DNA from: Amaurobius ferox
Taxonomy: Eukaryota > Arthropoda > Arachnida > Araneae > Amaurobiidae
Direction of reading: 5' to 3'
DNA: 64,000 bases
NCBI GenBank assembly: GCA_951213105.1
Contig: OX578152.1
Location: forward strand, 101,580,568-101,644,567
Shown one piece after another: positions 12,405-22,747 of this stretch. Position numbers and translations under genes: made by a program. The notes under the pieces were generated by a model. The model saw only the letters and a program-made list of their open reading frames with translations, searched no databases and was not told where the DNA came from. Numbering within the stretch: position 1 is the first letter of the stretch; each line of letters begins with the position of its first letter.

Positions 12405-15400
12405 GTGAGTACTACTCAGAAGTTTGCATTGCGATATTGATTCATTTGATTTTTTTACTTTTCCTGACATGCATAGCATACGATTTATAAAATTTTATGA
12501 AATGTGGTCAATTAGTTGAGTTAGAGTGGATACATACATTGCACAAACAGACAGACAGACACACACACACACACATAGACGTCACGCTAAAAATAGTTTC
12601 GTCATGTTCTAGAGGTTCTGAAACTTGTAAATCCTTCGAAAAAATGAGTTGCGATTTTCGACACGATTCCAATACTTTCTCTATGCATTACTATGTTTGT
12701 TGGGAAAGCAATGTGTATTTAAGTGTTCTTAATTACATAATTTCAAAATAATATTATTATGAAATACCAACAAATCAAGCGGTTAATGAGATTATAGTTC
12801 AACGCGACTTTCTTATAACAGAATGCCTTTTTAAGTAACTTGTTATTTTTATTTACTTATTTATTTATTTATTTTCCAAAATTTTGCAAGAAAAATATGT
12901 ATCGTTGTTCCAAATGAACACAATTATAGCCTGTTACCCTTCAATTTAATGGGATTGAAAAAAATCTTTCCTTTGATACCGAGTTTGATAATGCACCCCG
13001 GGGTAAATTGCCCACCCCTCATCCCTCACGATGTATTTAATTATGTTAAGAACACAAAAATTATATTCAGCACAAAACTGGATTTCTGCCACGATGGTAT
13101 CAACTGTCAGATTTTGCGATCATTGAACTATAAATCACACCTTTTATTCATAATTATGTCAAGTTTTGTCCTATGGTGCCATGTTAAGAAAACATAAAAA
13201 TTCGAAGGTTTCGCTCGAATTTCAAAAAATTCTATTTAGTTCTAAATTTATCATCAACAAAATTAAAAAAAAAATTCATAAAAATCCATTGGTACTTATG
13301 GCAGCAATCATGCACACAGGAAATCGATCGCAGATGGACATCCCTCTAAAAATAGCCAATACGTGTTTAGGAGATCCTAAAATATATTTTTGGGTCAAAA
13401 TCTAGAAATCAAAAATTATCGTGGAAACAATCCTTTCTCTATACTATATTCTATAGAATGAAGTCAAAATTTAATTGGGTGTTGCTCAAAAAAGAAAATT
13501 AAATTGTTATTTATTTTTCTGTTATAAATGATTAAATAATGCGATAGATTGTACAACTTTATTTTCTTATTGAAAGTTCCATACTCCTAGCACCAATAGT
13601 AGAAAATGGAAGTTATTCCATGATACTATTATTAAATACAATTATGCTAAAATTTTTTCACCATGCAATTTTGTTTTTCTATTTAACACTTATTCTCATT
13701 ATTCCGATATGGTGTTCTATTTTATGTCTCCAAAATGTTTTAAAATGCTTGTTTTAATGCGCTTGACATGTTTTCAGTCTATTATGTGTTTCCCTTTATT
13801 GTTATTTATAGTAATTCTGTTCAGAGCCCATACTTCACTCCGTGGTTATTATAATTTGAGATTTATTCGTGGTATCCACTTAAATAAATAACTATATTGT
13901 GTTAAATAAAATACTTCTGTAACTGATTTGGTATCAATTCTTAGAAGTTTCATAATGCTGTACAATATTTCTCTCAAATTCCTTTATCGATTTTACGTTC
14001 TTTACTTTCTTTACGTTCTTTACAATTCTTCGCTAAGGGCGCTACAATCGTTTTCATTCTAACGGGAATGTCAGTTTATAATATACATATAGGCTTAATG
14101 AGTACAGTGGACAACATTTCATTTCTCAGTGTTTGGAGTGCTTGTTTGAGGAATTTCGTAGGATTCCGGTATACACAACTTATGTAAGGAAATAATTAAA
14201 TTATTTAATAAAGATTGAATTTCATCGATTTAGCAATTTATTACAGTTTTGAAACATTTACAATGGAGCTATATAACCCTTATTATACACACATTCTTTC
14301 AAAAAATATATTTTGCTGGAAAATATATCCTACATAATTTGGAAGACTTTTTAAACTTATTTGGAAAACATAAATTGTAAGACAAAAATAATTATTGTGT
14401 TTCACCTCCAAGACATAAATAAGACACAAATAATTTATGATGGAGTTTCAGATAGCATTTCCTTTTAATTTATGTTAATATGTTTAATTTTTAAACTCTA
14501 CAAATTAGTGAGAAATGATTGAAGTTGTATTATAATATTAATAATTGTGTTCTTTTAGGAAGTGATGTAACATAAAATGTGTGAGTTGATGACATTGTTA
14601 AATTTTTAAATTTGATTTCTCAGTTGTCCAATTAGAGCAGAATATTTCCTACGGATTACGGAACTATAGTCCTGTGGATAACTAAAACATTTTGTTTAAT
14701 TCTTGGTAGATATTTGGGAAGACACCAAGGAAAAAGAATTAACGGAAGAAGAAGGTAGCAAAGGCAATGAAACCGATTCTTTCCGAAATCCCAGAGGTAC
14801 AGTAGAATACATTTGATCAAATACAGATCCACCTTTATCTATATGTATTTAATTCTTATTTAATTAATTATTAAAGTAGGAGCAGGTCATAGTATTATGT
14901 GATAAAGCAAATTGCATGGCTTAACATAATTAAGAATTTTTTTATGAGTTTAAACAGTGGCGCTTACTAGTACTCGATTTAAAGAATTTTTAATTATCAT
15001 ATTTAGCTTATAACATATTAATCGCCTTGATAACCAGTCAGCTTCGTAGATGTCTTTAGTCAACCTACCTAATAATGTACAGTCCATGTGGCCCCCCATA
15101 GTTATAGCCTGAATAGGTGTGGCTTGCTGGAGCGTCACTGATATACTTCTATAGTTACCTATAGTAAGCGGAGAAAGTACAAATTGTGTCTTACAATGGA
15201 ACATGCGAGCATCACATTCGCAGAACAACTTAAAAACACCTTTCTTAAATAAATATCAATCCCCCGTGCCCCCACAAAAGCATAGAAAAAAATCTGATGT
15301 AAGCAGTACATGACCTTTCTTATATAATGCAATGAATTTACTACTTTTACAGTAAAAAAAAAATAGGTTTTTCTTATAGTAGTTACTTATATTCTTTCCA

Positions 15401-16082
15401 CGATATTGAATTTTCCACAATTTGTCGCCATTTTTATTGATTTAGAGTCTTTTTTATACACTTGGCGAGATTTTCGTTGATTTGGCAACATTTCAAAAAG
15501 TCGTCAAGTTAGCGACATTCCGCCAAATTCTTCGCCAAAATCTCGCCAAGCGTTATGGACGGAGAAATAAGTTATTCTTAAAGCAGATAAATAACTATTG
15601 GCGTTCAAATACAAAAGTATTACTCAAAGTATCTTTTCTCATGAATGGAACGCGCTAGATCCACGAGAATGATGTCACCCAATTTATCGCATGATATTAC
15701 ATATGAAAAGTGAACATGTTTCTCAACAGTTTATATTTTTCTTTAATTTATGGGATTTTTTGATAAATTTATTTGAAAAATGAGCAATATCTCGAGAACG
15801 GTTCATACTAGAGTTCTAAAATTTATGTCAATCGTTTTATAATAAAAAATTGCATAAGAAATGTCTATTTGTGTAACTATTTTCATGATTTTGATTTTTT
15901 GATGATTTTTTCAAAATTTCACTCGAAAATTTGGGGGGTTTCTGAACATTCGATTACATTTAAAAACAATAGGTTTTCAGTATTCACGGATTGTGATTTT
16001 TCTACCAAATTTCATTCGTTTTCATTTTTTTCAACCCTACATTCGTTCGTGAGATATCGTCTCCACAGACTCACTGACACAC

Positions 16083-16134
<52 letters not shown>

Positions 16135-17269
16135 ATACTTTCACACACACACACATACTTTCAAACACACACACACACAGACAGACATCACTTCAAAAAT
16201 GTTCGATTTGTGATCAGGAATGCTTGAAACGTGCTCTCCCGTCGAAAACTCGAATTCGAATTTTCGACCCCGTCGCAATACTTTCCTTATACATTATGTA
16301 TATAAGAAAAGTAATAACAAAAAGCGTGCTACAAATATGTTGACATGTAAACACTTCGAATGCACAGCAGATTCCTTTTCGAAGATTGAGGGTCGAAAGT
16401 ATCGGCGAGTGGAGCTTTACATCTTTTTTAAATCCCCAAAATCAAGAAATCGAGGTAAATAAATAATCGATTTACTATAAATCGAAATATTGACGTATAA
16501 TAACAGTTAAATTTCCTAATTGTAGGTTAAAATTAATCATGAAAACTTGTTAAATTACGGACGTTGCTTTCACAAACTCTCAAAAGATATATTTTTTTTC
16601 GTATTGTACAATGATTTTAAGATTGAAATTCCAAGAAATTTTCTCAGAGCGCATTGCTGTAACAATTGCTCAAAATTTCGCCTCAACATTTGATAAAATA
16701 AAATAAATAGAATTAAAAAAAAATCTCTCGGAGTTTACAGAATTTGTCCAGAAATATCAATGCTCCAAATTTTGTGGCACTTCATCAGTCGGATTTTCGC
16801 TACAGCGTGCACAGACACACAGGCAGAAACATTACCGTTAATTATTTAAGAGCAATCCTTTCATATGTAAAAGCTAAAAATTCACGGAAAAACTTAGCAA
16901 TAATTGATAACTGAAAATGTGAGGCAAAAATGTGTTTTTGTTTTTAAAATACCTTGTAACACTTTTCCTTGCTCATTTTTTAACCTTTTCGTTAAAAATT
17001 CTATATATATGACAGACTCTCAAAATAACAATATCGAACAATATGGGCAGAAAATAGCGGTAAATAATAAAATAAAACTTGTAATACGGCTTATACTTCG
17101 AGTGATATTGTGAACAATAGTAAAGTAAGAAAAAGTAAGCTTTATAATATCTTGAAAATTGCTTGTATTACTCATAAAAAATGGAATTCATTTATTACTG
17201 TTTAAAACTACTCACAAACGCACTTATTTTATAATACTGAAAATACTATACATAATATACTATATAAAC

Positions 17270-17300
<31 letters not shown>

Positions 17301-18138
17301 TATCACGTAAATTGTTATGTACCAAGTTAGCCGCCTGTAAATTGTTCCATTCACTATAAAAGCCTTTCCCAGCAAATTTTTAACATGTTTATTTTTATAA
17401 TTTTTTTTTAATGCTTTTATCTATCATTTTCTCTATTCTAGTTTCAGCCTTATTCAAGGTCGATATCCCCTGAAATCAATAGACGTCTGATATTTATCTA
17501 TTAGAATAATCCTAATACATTAGATGTTTAAATATATGATTTCGATGTTGTTCTACAACTATTTCTTTAACTTTTCAGGTGTTGATAAATTATGTGATGA
17601 TTTCGGGGGCCTATTTCTCAGCAAAGAAGACAGCGACGTAATTTTGAAAGTGAAAGAGCGTGAGTTTCCTGCTCACAAACTGATACTTGGTGCTCGGTCT
17701 CCTGTGTTCCGATCCATGTTCGGGCACGACGTTGTGGAGACAAACACTGGTGTTGTGGAAATTCCGGACTGCAATCCAGATGTATTTGAAGCCTTCCTTT
17801 CCTATCTGTATTCCATTGAAATGAAAAAGAAAATGAGTACAAGTACAGCTGTCGGTCTGTTCACTGTGGCAGACATGTACGACGTGCTAGATCTAAAAGC
17901 TGAGTGTGCTAAGATTACGATAAAAGAAATTTCTGTAGAAACATTCTGTGACATTGTTACAGCGGCCCTGCTCCACAACGAGTCAAAGTTACTAGAAATA
18001 TGCACAGAGTTTTTCACTAAAAATATGAAAGAAATAATTAAAACAGTTCAGTGGCAGCTATTCATAAAAGAAAATCCAATCTCGGGAAACGAGCTTTCCA
18101 TAAAAGCCTTAAATTGTTACGGCCTAATTGCTGAGTAA
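11939..18138 (+). CDS. MATH-BTB (TDPOZ/SPOP-like) protein, gene 1; three coding exons
   Basis: Coding exons are 11939-12404, 14710-14796 and 17579-18138: 1113 nt, 370 residues, with all junctions in phase 1. Exon 1 is a MATH domain (about residues 8-155) with the family-like YYQSPDFECGDATWCLKMYP and a terminal VLTVFCTLG strand. Exon 2 is a short acidic/charged linker. Exon 3 is a BTB/POZ domain (about 202-300; DSDVILKV, FPAHKLILGARSPVFRSMF, VVEIPDCNPDVFEAFLSYLY) followed by a BACK-like helical tail. Such proteins use MATH to bind substrate and BTB to dimerise and recruit cullin-3 for ubiquitination. The start ATG matches that of gene 2; the frame upstream is open here but has stops in gene 2. 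Acceptors are tatttcag (11814), ttggtag (14709) and cttttcag (17578). A polyadenylation signal follows at 18262. It looks intact. The orthologue cannot be named because the family is highly expanded. Confidence 0.85.
12490..12715 (+). repeat. Family I repeat fragment with short CA tract
   Basis: The aatgtggtcaattagtt ... gacgtcacgctaaaaatag ... gcgattttcgacacgattcc sequence recurs at 54090-54305, 55400-55690 and reversed at 56566-57310. An acacacac tract sits at the same internal position. It lies in gene 1 intron. Confidence 0.6.
12720..14700. other. Intron of gene 1 with no recognised element
   Basis: AT-rich sequence. Short open frames at 12949-13197, 13166-13405 and 13709-13891 have no recognisable domain and no homologous counterpart in gene 2's intron. 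I see nothing supportable here. Confidence 0.5.
14710..14796 (+). other. Gene 1 coding exon 2 (87-bp linker)
   Basis: Encodes a glutamate/lysine-rich linker (IWEDTKEKELTEEEGSKGNE...) between MATH and BTB. It is exactly 87 nt, phase 1 at both ends, the same as the exon at 39062-39148 in gene 2. Acceptor ttggtag, donor gtacag (a weak consensus). Confidence 0.75.
15293..16317 (+). repeat. Family H transposable repeat, copy H1
   Basis: Starts TCTGATGTAAGCAGTACATGAC and ends in the palindromic region ACTTTCCTTATACATTATG with its inverted arm. Internal blocks ggcgagattttcgttgattt, atctcgagaacggttcat and cgaattcgaattttcgaccc are shared with H2-H6. It carries a long CA microsatellite. No protein is encoded. 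It could be a nonautonomous Helitron-like or TIR element; the class is unresolved. Confidence 0.65.
16076..16185. repeat. (CA)n microsatellite inside repeat H1
   Basis: An almost uninterrupted CA tract, then interrupted acatacttt units, between the conserved ccacagactcactgacac and gacatcacttcaaaaat of family H. Confidence 0.9.
17270..17302. repeat. (AT)n microsatellite
   Basis: A run of alternating A and T in the second coding intron of gene 1. The surrounding 16320-17578 shows no other feature. Confidence 0.85.
17579..18138 (+). other. Gene 1 coding exon 3 (BTB plus BACK-like tail)
   Basis: Acceptor CAG at 17576-17578. The exon opens with the last two bases of a split glycine codon, then VDKLCDDFGGLFL, the BTB box and a C-terminal helical region ending GLIAE before TAA. 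Confidence 0.85.
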
Positions 18139-18261
18139 TATCTTATTTTAAATTTAACTGTAAAAATTAATTTATCATTTAAAATTTAACTGTATTGATG
18201 GATTCAAACGTTTAAGGCACTTCTGCGAGCATACATTTTTCAATTGTATATTTTTGTGGAA

Positions 18262-18267
18262 AATAAA
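18262..18267 (+). terminator. Polyadenylation signal, gene 1
   Basis: AATAAA about 124 nt after the stop codon. Confidence 0.55.
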
Positions 18268-18299
18268 AATAATATTTTACTGAATTTAGTTTTTAGTTT

Positions 18300-19455
18300 T
18301 TCGAAACTCCTAGAGATGATATTCACAACCTAGAATAATATACTATAAGCGTATGGAAAGTCAAGGTTTAAATCTTATTTATAGTGCTGAAATCACCATA
18401 ATACACCTTTATCCTTAATAAAATTTCTGGATATCAAAATATGTTTCAAATTAAAGCAGAAAATTTGTGCACAATCTTCAGGTCTACTAACATGAAAATT
18501 TGTGGTATGTAAAACATTATTTCATCTCCGACCAATGTATGGTGCCGTATTTTTAACGCTTTCAGACACTTTAATCTAAAAATCAATCATTAATGATAGA
18601 CATATTCAGTCATTTTATCAGAAGAATAGCCAGCAGATAACTTTTGTATTTGAAGTGTTACTACGCTTACAAATGAATCATAAACTGCTATAAAAATTGA
18701 ATTTTTAAATACAAACATATTTCCTGATATAAGTGTAAATAAAAATATTTAAAGGATGGTTAGTTTTACAACAATAGAGTTAATTAGAAAATTTATGATA
18801 TTTTTTTTCTAGCTCAGAATTGTAAAAGAACGAATTGTATGTGTTTAGTCGTTTTCTTGTGAAGGAAGAGTATTGGAATAAAGAATTTCCAGATGTATAA
18901 AATGTTCGAACAAAATTTCAGGATTTTAGTTTGTCTTATATTTTAAGTATCAATTGTATGCAAAGTTTCAAGTTTCTACCTTTAAAAGTTTGAACTGTGG
19001 CGCATAGCAGTTTGGCCTTCATTATTAGGCAGTCCATCAATCCAGTATGAAGTAAATTCTACATCAAGTTTATACTAAAATATATGATCAGGGCCTGGCT
19101 AACGCAGTTACATCTAACGCAGCTACCACGGGCTTTCGTGTTAAAGGGCCCCCAAATTAAACACTTGAAACATCAAAAAATTAACGACTGTTTTCTGAAA
19201 CAAAAAAGAGGTTTGCCCCACGTAAGGAAGAGGTTTGCCCCACGTAAATATTTATTTTGGAGATATATAGGAAATACCTTACTAGTTTAGCATGTTGTCA
19301 TCTTGGCTATGATAACAAAGTTGCCAATAATGTAAATTCCATTCAAATATGTAAGAATTTCCATTTGTATACATTTCTCTAAAATATAATTATGTTTTTG
19401 AAGCACTAAATTTGTTCGTTTCATATATGTTAAAAGGTGAAGGAGGCCCCAAAGG
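18300..19455. other. Intergenic, no gene recognised
   Basis: AT-rich sequence between gene 1 and the Maverick-like element. A short direct repeat gaggtttgccccacgtaa occurs twice near 19209-19250. Nothing else is supportable. Confidence 0.5.
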
Positions 19456-19461
19456 AATGTC
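19456..19461. repeat. 6-bp target-site duplication, left
   Basis: aatgtc immediately outside the left terminus. It is repeated at 30098-30103 immediately outside the right terminus. Confidence 0.85.
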
Positions 19462-19590
19462 AGTAGTTATAAAACACCGGTTCACCGGCAGATCGGGGAG
19501 GCGGCTCAGGAGGAGAGGCCCTCTTTGGGAGGAGGGTCCCTCTTTGGGAGGATGCCTCTCTTGAGCCGCCTCCCCTCTTTGGAGTGTCTT

Positions 19591-20086
19591 CCCTCTTTGG
19601 AGTGGACCCTCCTTGGAGGGTCTTGAGACCCCCAGGAGGGAGGATGCCCCCCTCCCCTCTTTTGGAAGTTTGGTGAGGTGGTGCAGCACCGGATGCCTCT
19701 TTCGGAAGAGGGCAATTGCGAAGTCTTTCACGGAGGCATGATGACTCATACGGAGTGAGTTTCACTCCGAGTCTTGAGAGGGAATGTCACAAGCGCAGAC
19801 TGACCCTTGACCTGAGGAAGTGGTTTCAAGGGATTTCGCCCTCTTTGGAGTGGACCCTCCTTGGAGGGTCTTGAGACCCCCAGGAGGGAGGATGCCCCCC
19901 TCCCCTCTTTTGGAAGTTTGGTGAGGTGGTGCAGCACCGGATGCCTCTTTCGGAAGAGGGCAATTGCGAAGTCTTTCACGGAGGCATGATGACTCATACG
20001 GAGTGAGTTTCACTCCGAGTCTTGAGAGGGAATGTCACAAGCGCAGACTGACCCTTGACCTGAGGAAGTGGTTTCAAGGGATTTCG
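19591..20086. repeat. 248-bp tandem duplication inside the left inverted repeat
   Basis: ccctctttggagtggaccct to ggtttcaagggatttcg occurs at 19591-19838 and again from 19839. The right inverted repeat has one copy. Just beyond, a 50-bp phrase tgacccttgacctgaggaag...ggatttcgc is repeated again; that short repeat is also in the right arm. Confidence 0.85.
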
Positions 20087-20337
20087 CAATCGCTGACTGA
20101 CCCTTGACCTGAGGAAGTGGTTTCAAGGGATTTCGCAATCGATGACTGAGCATCACACAATCTGGAAATGACGTGTCGCGCCTTGGAGCTCCTTAGCACA
20201 CGTCCTCCCTCTCTGCTGGTCAGCGACAGAGTGAAAGATCTTATCAGCGTGACGTAGTTAAAGCGCCCTCTGGCGAATTTTGATGAAGTGCTGCCATCTA
20301 TCGGCATTTTTTTTCCAAAAGAATTTAATGTTTCACT

Positions 20338-20410
20338 GGTCAGGAGCTGGATTCGAACTTGGGCCCAGCTGATTAGAAGCCGCGCGTCTTACCATCGTGC
20401 CAAAGCACCC
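20338..20410 (-). repeat. tRNA-Arg(TCT)-like sequence in left inverted repeat
   Basis: The 73-nt reverse complement shows cacgatggtaagacgc (box A/D-arm-like), cttctaatcagc (anticodon-arm-like, reading TCT) and aagttcgaatcca (box B-like). Stem pairing is poor in the anticodon and T arms and the acceptor arms do not pair, so this is not a functional tRNA. Mirrored at 29398-29470. Confidence 0.4.
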
Positions 20411-20567
20411 GTGCTTTATAGTAAGTTATCTTCGAAGTGTACCTTATCAGTGGAAGCTAGATTATTTTTCAAAGTTCATTCGAATAGCGATGCGCTTTAT
20501 AAAGGGTGCGTTTTAAAACAGAATGCTACGGAGTGAATATAAATCTGTGTATTATAACATTATGATT

Positions 20568-21090
20568 TTTTTTTTAAAACAAATGTATACACAAACTTTA
20601 AAAACACGAATGTAATAATTAGCTAAAATTGTATTCAGTGGATTTTTTTTTTAAATAAATCTAACTATCAATACGATTTTTATAATAATAACGAAATAAT
20701 TTCGACTGTTTAAAAACAAATTGATTACGGATGAACACACAAATTGTGTTCAGTGAATACCATTCGACCATTCTGAGTGTTGTGTATCTAAAAACAAATG
20801 TATACACAAACTTTAAAAACACGAATGTAATAATTAGCTAAAATTGTATTCAGTGGATTTTTTTTTTTTTTTTAAATAAATCAATACGATTTTTATAATA
20901 ATAACGAAATGATTTCGAATGTTTAAAAACAAATTGATTACGGATTTCCAATGAACACACAAATTGTGTTCAGTGGACACACAAATTGTGTTCAATGAAT
21001 ACGATTCGACCATTTTAAGTGTTGTGTATCTAAAAACAAATGTATACACAAACTTTAAAAACATGAATGTAATACATAGCTGAAATTATC
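20568..21090. repeat. About 220-bp tandem repeats within the left inverted repeat
   Basis: aacaaatgtatacacaaact begins units near 20578, 20794 and 21038. Each carries ttagctaaaattgtattcag and, where complete, a gaacacacaaattgtgttca dyad. The same array appears in reverse complement around 28740-29240. Confidence 0.8.
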
Positions 21091-21979
21091 TTTTGTGAAC
21101 AGGATTCGACCATTCTAAGTGTGTGTGTGATTTTTGAAAAATAAATCTAAAAGTGTATAAAAATAATAATGAAAATTAGAACTCACAGAACGACCTCTTC
21201 ACTACCCGCTGGGCAAACTCCAAATGAGTGAGACACTCTCATTACGCTATTAAAAATTAGGTCTTATCATCACCAGTATAAGGTGTTGCCACCTATTTTT
21301 TCTAATAATATATTTTTAATAGTTGGATACTTCAACGGTCTGATTTACTACACGTAATCTAAAACACATCACTTTAATGATATTGTGCATCGAATATGAT
21401 TTGACCCTTTTCACATTGTAATTTTTACTACCATTATAGAACTTAGAAGTGAGTGTACATTATTTTTCCCTGACACAAACACTTTTAAAATCTATTGCAA
21501 GTTTGACTTAAAACCTTTTTTAAAAATAAATCTAACAACGTATATGACTATTATAATAACGAAATGATTTCAAATGTTTAAAAATATAATAGATTATGGA
21601 TTTCCAATGAACACACAAAAATTGTGTTCAGTGGACACACAAAAATTGTGTTCAGTGGACACACAAATTGTGTTACATGAATAGCATTCAACCCTTTGTG
21701 TGTTGTGTATCTAAAAATTGATGTATTACTACATTGTACTTAGGCATTTTCAAAAATGGTGCGACAAGCTACTCACAATCTGAAAAGAAAGTTTCCACTA
21801 GAAAATATACGTTATTAAGAACTGTTACATATTATATAAGAGAAGAGTGTTAGAAAAAGTGGGAAAATGTTAGTAGAAGCAGAGAAAGTTTGTACACTTC
21901 CGACAGCCCCATGAGGTGGTGTACTCTGTCGTTTCGCTCTTTAAGGGCAGCGTTCCCCACCAGTCTGAAATGTTTTTTT

Positions 21980-22450
21980 TTTTTATTAATTTAAATTATA
22001 ATTTTATTTTACAAGTTTCATAAAGAATTTTAAAATAAGTAAAGTTAAATTCAAATACTTGTAATTTTACAAGATAAAGTTTTATAAAGAATTTTAAAAT
22101 AAATCTGAATTTTTAAATTCAGATACTTGTAATTTTACAAGATAAAATTTTATAAAGAATTTTAATCTTTATTGTTTTTTTTTTTAAAAACATTTTAAAA
22201 TAAGTAAAGTTAAATTCAGATACTTGTAATTTTACAAGATAAAGTTTTATAAAGAATTTTAAAATAAATCTGAATTTTTAAACTCAGATGCATGTAATTT
22301 TACAAGACAAAGTTTTTAAAAAAATAAATCTGAATTTTTAAATTCAGATACTTGTTACAAGATAAAGTTTTAAAAATTAAATCTGAATTTTTAAATTCAG
22401 AAATTTATATTTTCTACTTTACAAGATAAAGTTTCATAAAGAATTTAAAC
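21980..22450. repeat. Palindrome-rich AT tandem repeat inside the Maverick-like element
   Basis: Units of roughly 75-100 bp combine the palindromes ctgaatttttaaattcag and cttgtaattttacaag with agataaagttttataaagaa. About five imperfect units. They lie between the left inverted repeat and the polymerase gene; function unknown. Confidence 0.75.
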
Positions 22451-22597
22451 TTAGCTGTTTTTAAACAGTGAAAAATTAATTTTAAATGTAAAGTAGTACA
22501 CTTTCAAACTGGCAGGCCTATTTCTCAAACATAAAAATGTTTTAACATAAAAATGTTATATCAGTGGAAAAAAATCTTTCCACTGTACATAGATTTT

Positions 22598-22742
22598 TTT
22601 TTCTTTCCATTTTTTTTTTTTTTTTTTTCCAATGCAGTTGGATTTTTTTTTTCCATATATATTTTTTTTTCCATATTTTTTTTTTTCATTTTTTTTTTTC
22701 AATTTTTACTTTTTTTTTCTATTTTTTTTTTTTTTTTTTTCA
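22598..22742. repeat. Long poly-T tract
   Basis: Interrupted T runs immediately after the polymerase stop codon, on the + strand. Phenylalanine-rich open frames here are low-complexity artefacts. It may include the polymerase 3' UTR. Confidence 0.8.
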
Positions 22743-22747
22743 TATCT

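Larger units (their letters stand above)
19462..21808. repeat. Left terminal inverted repeat of the Maverick-like element
   Basis: The reverse complement of 28008-30097, apart from an extra 248-bp direct duplication present only on this side. The outer 600 bp is GC-rich and built from cctctttgg-type reiterations. The inner 1.2 kb is AT-rich with repeated acacaaattgtgt dyads. The inner boundary is near gtttccactagaaaatatac. ORFs here are mirrored in the other repeat and have transposon-repeat composition, so I do not call genes. Confidence 0.85.

Noticed and set aside
15869..16213. Histidine/threonine-rich protein
   Set aside because: Translation of the CA microsatellite in repeat H1. Similar ORFs occur in each family H copy (for example 50664-50876, 52501-52809).
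19390..20307. Proline/serine-rich ORFs in the GC-rich outer inverted repeat (also 29501-30175)
   Set aside because: The same frames appear in mirror image in the other arm and across the 248-bp duplication. They arise from cctctttgg-type reiterations, with no domain and overlapping frames on both strands.
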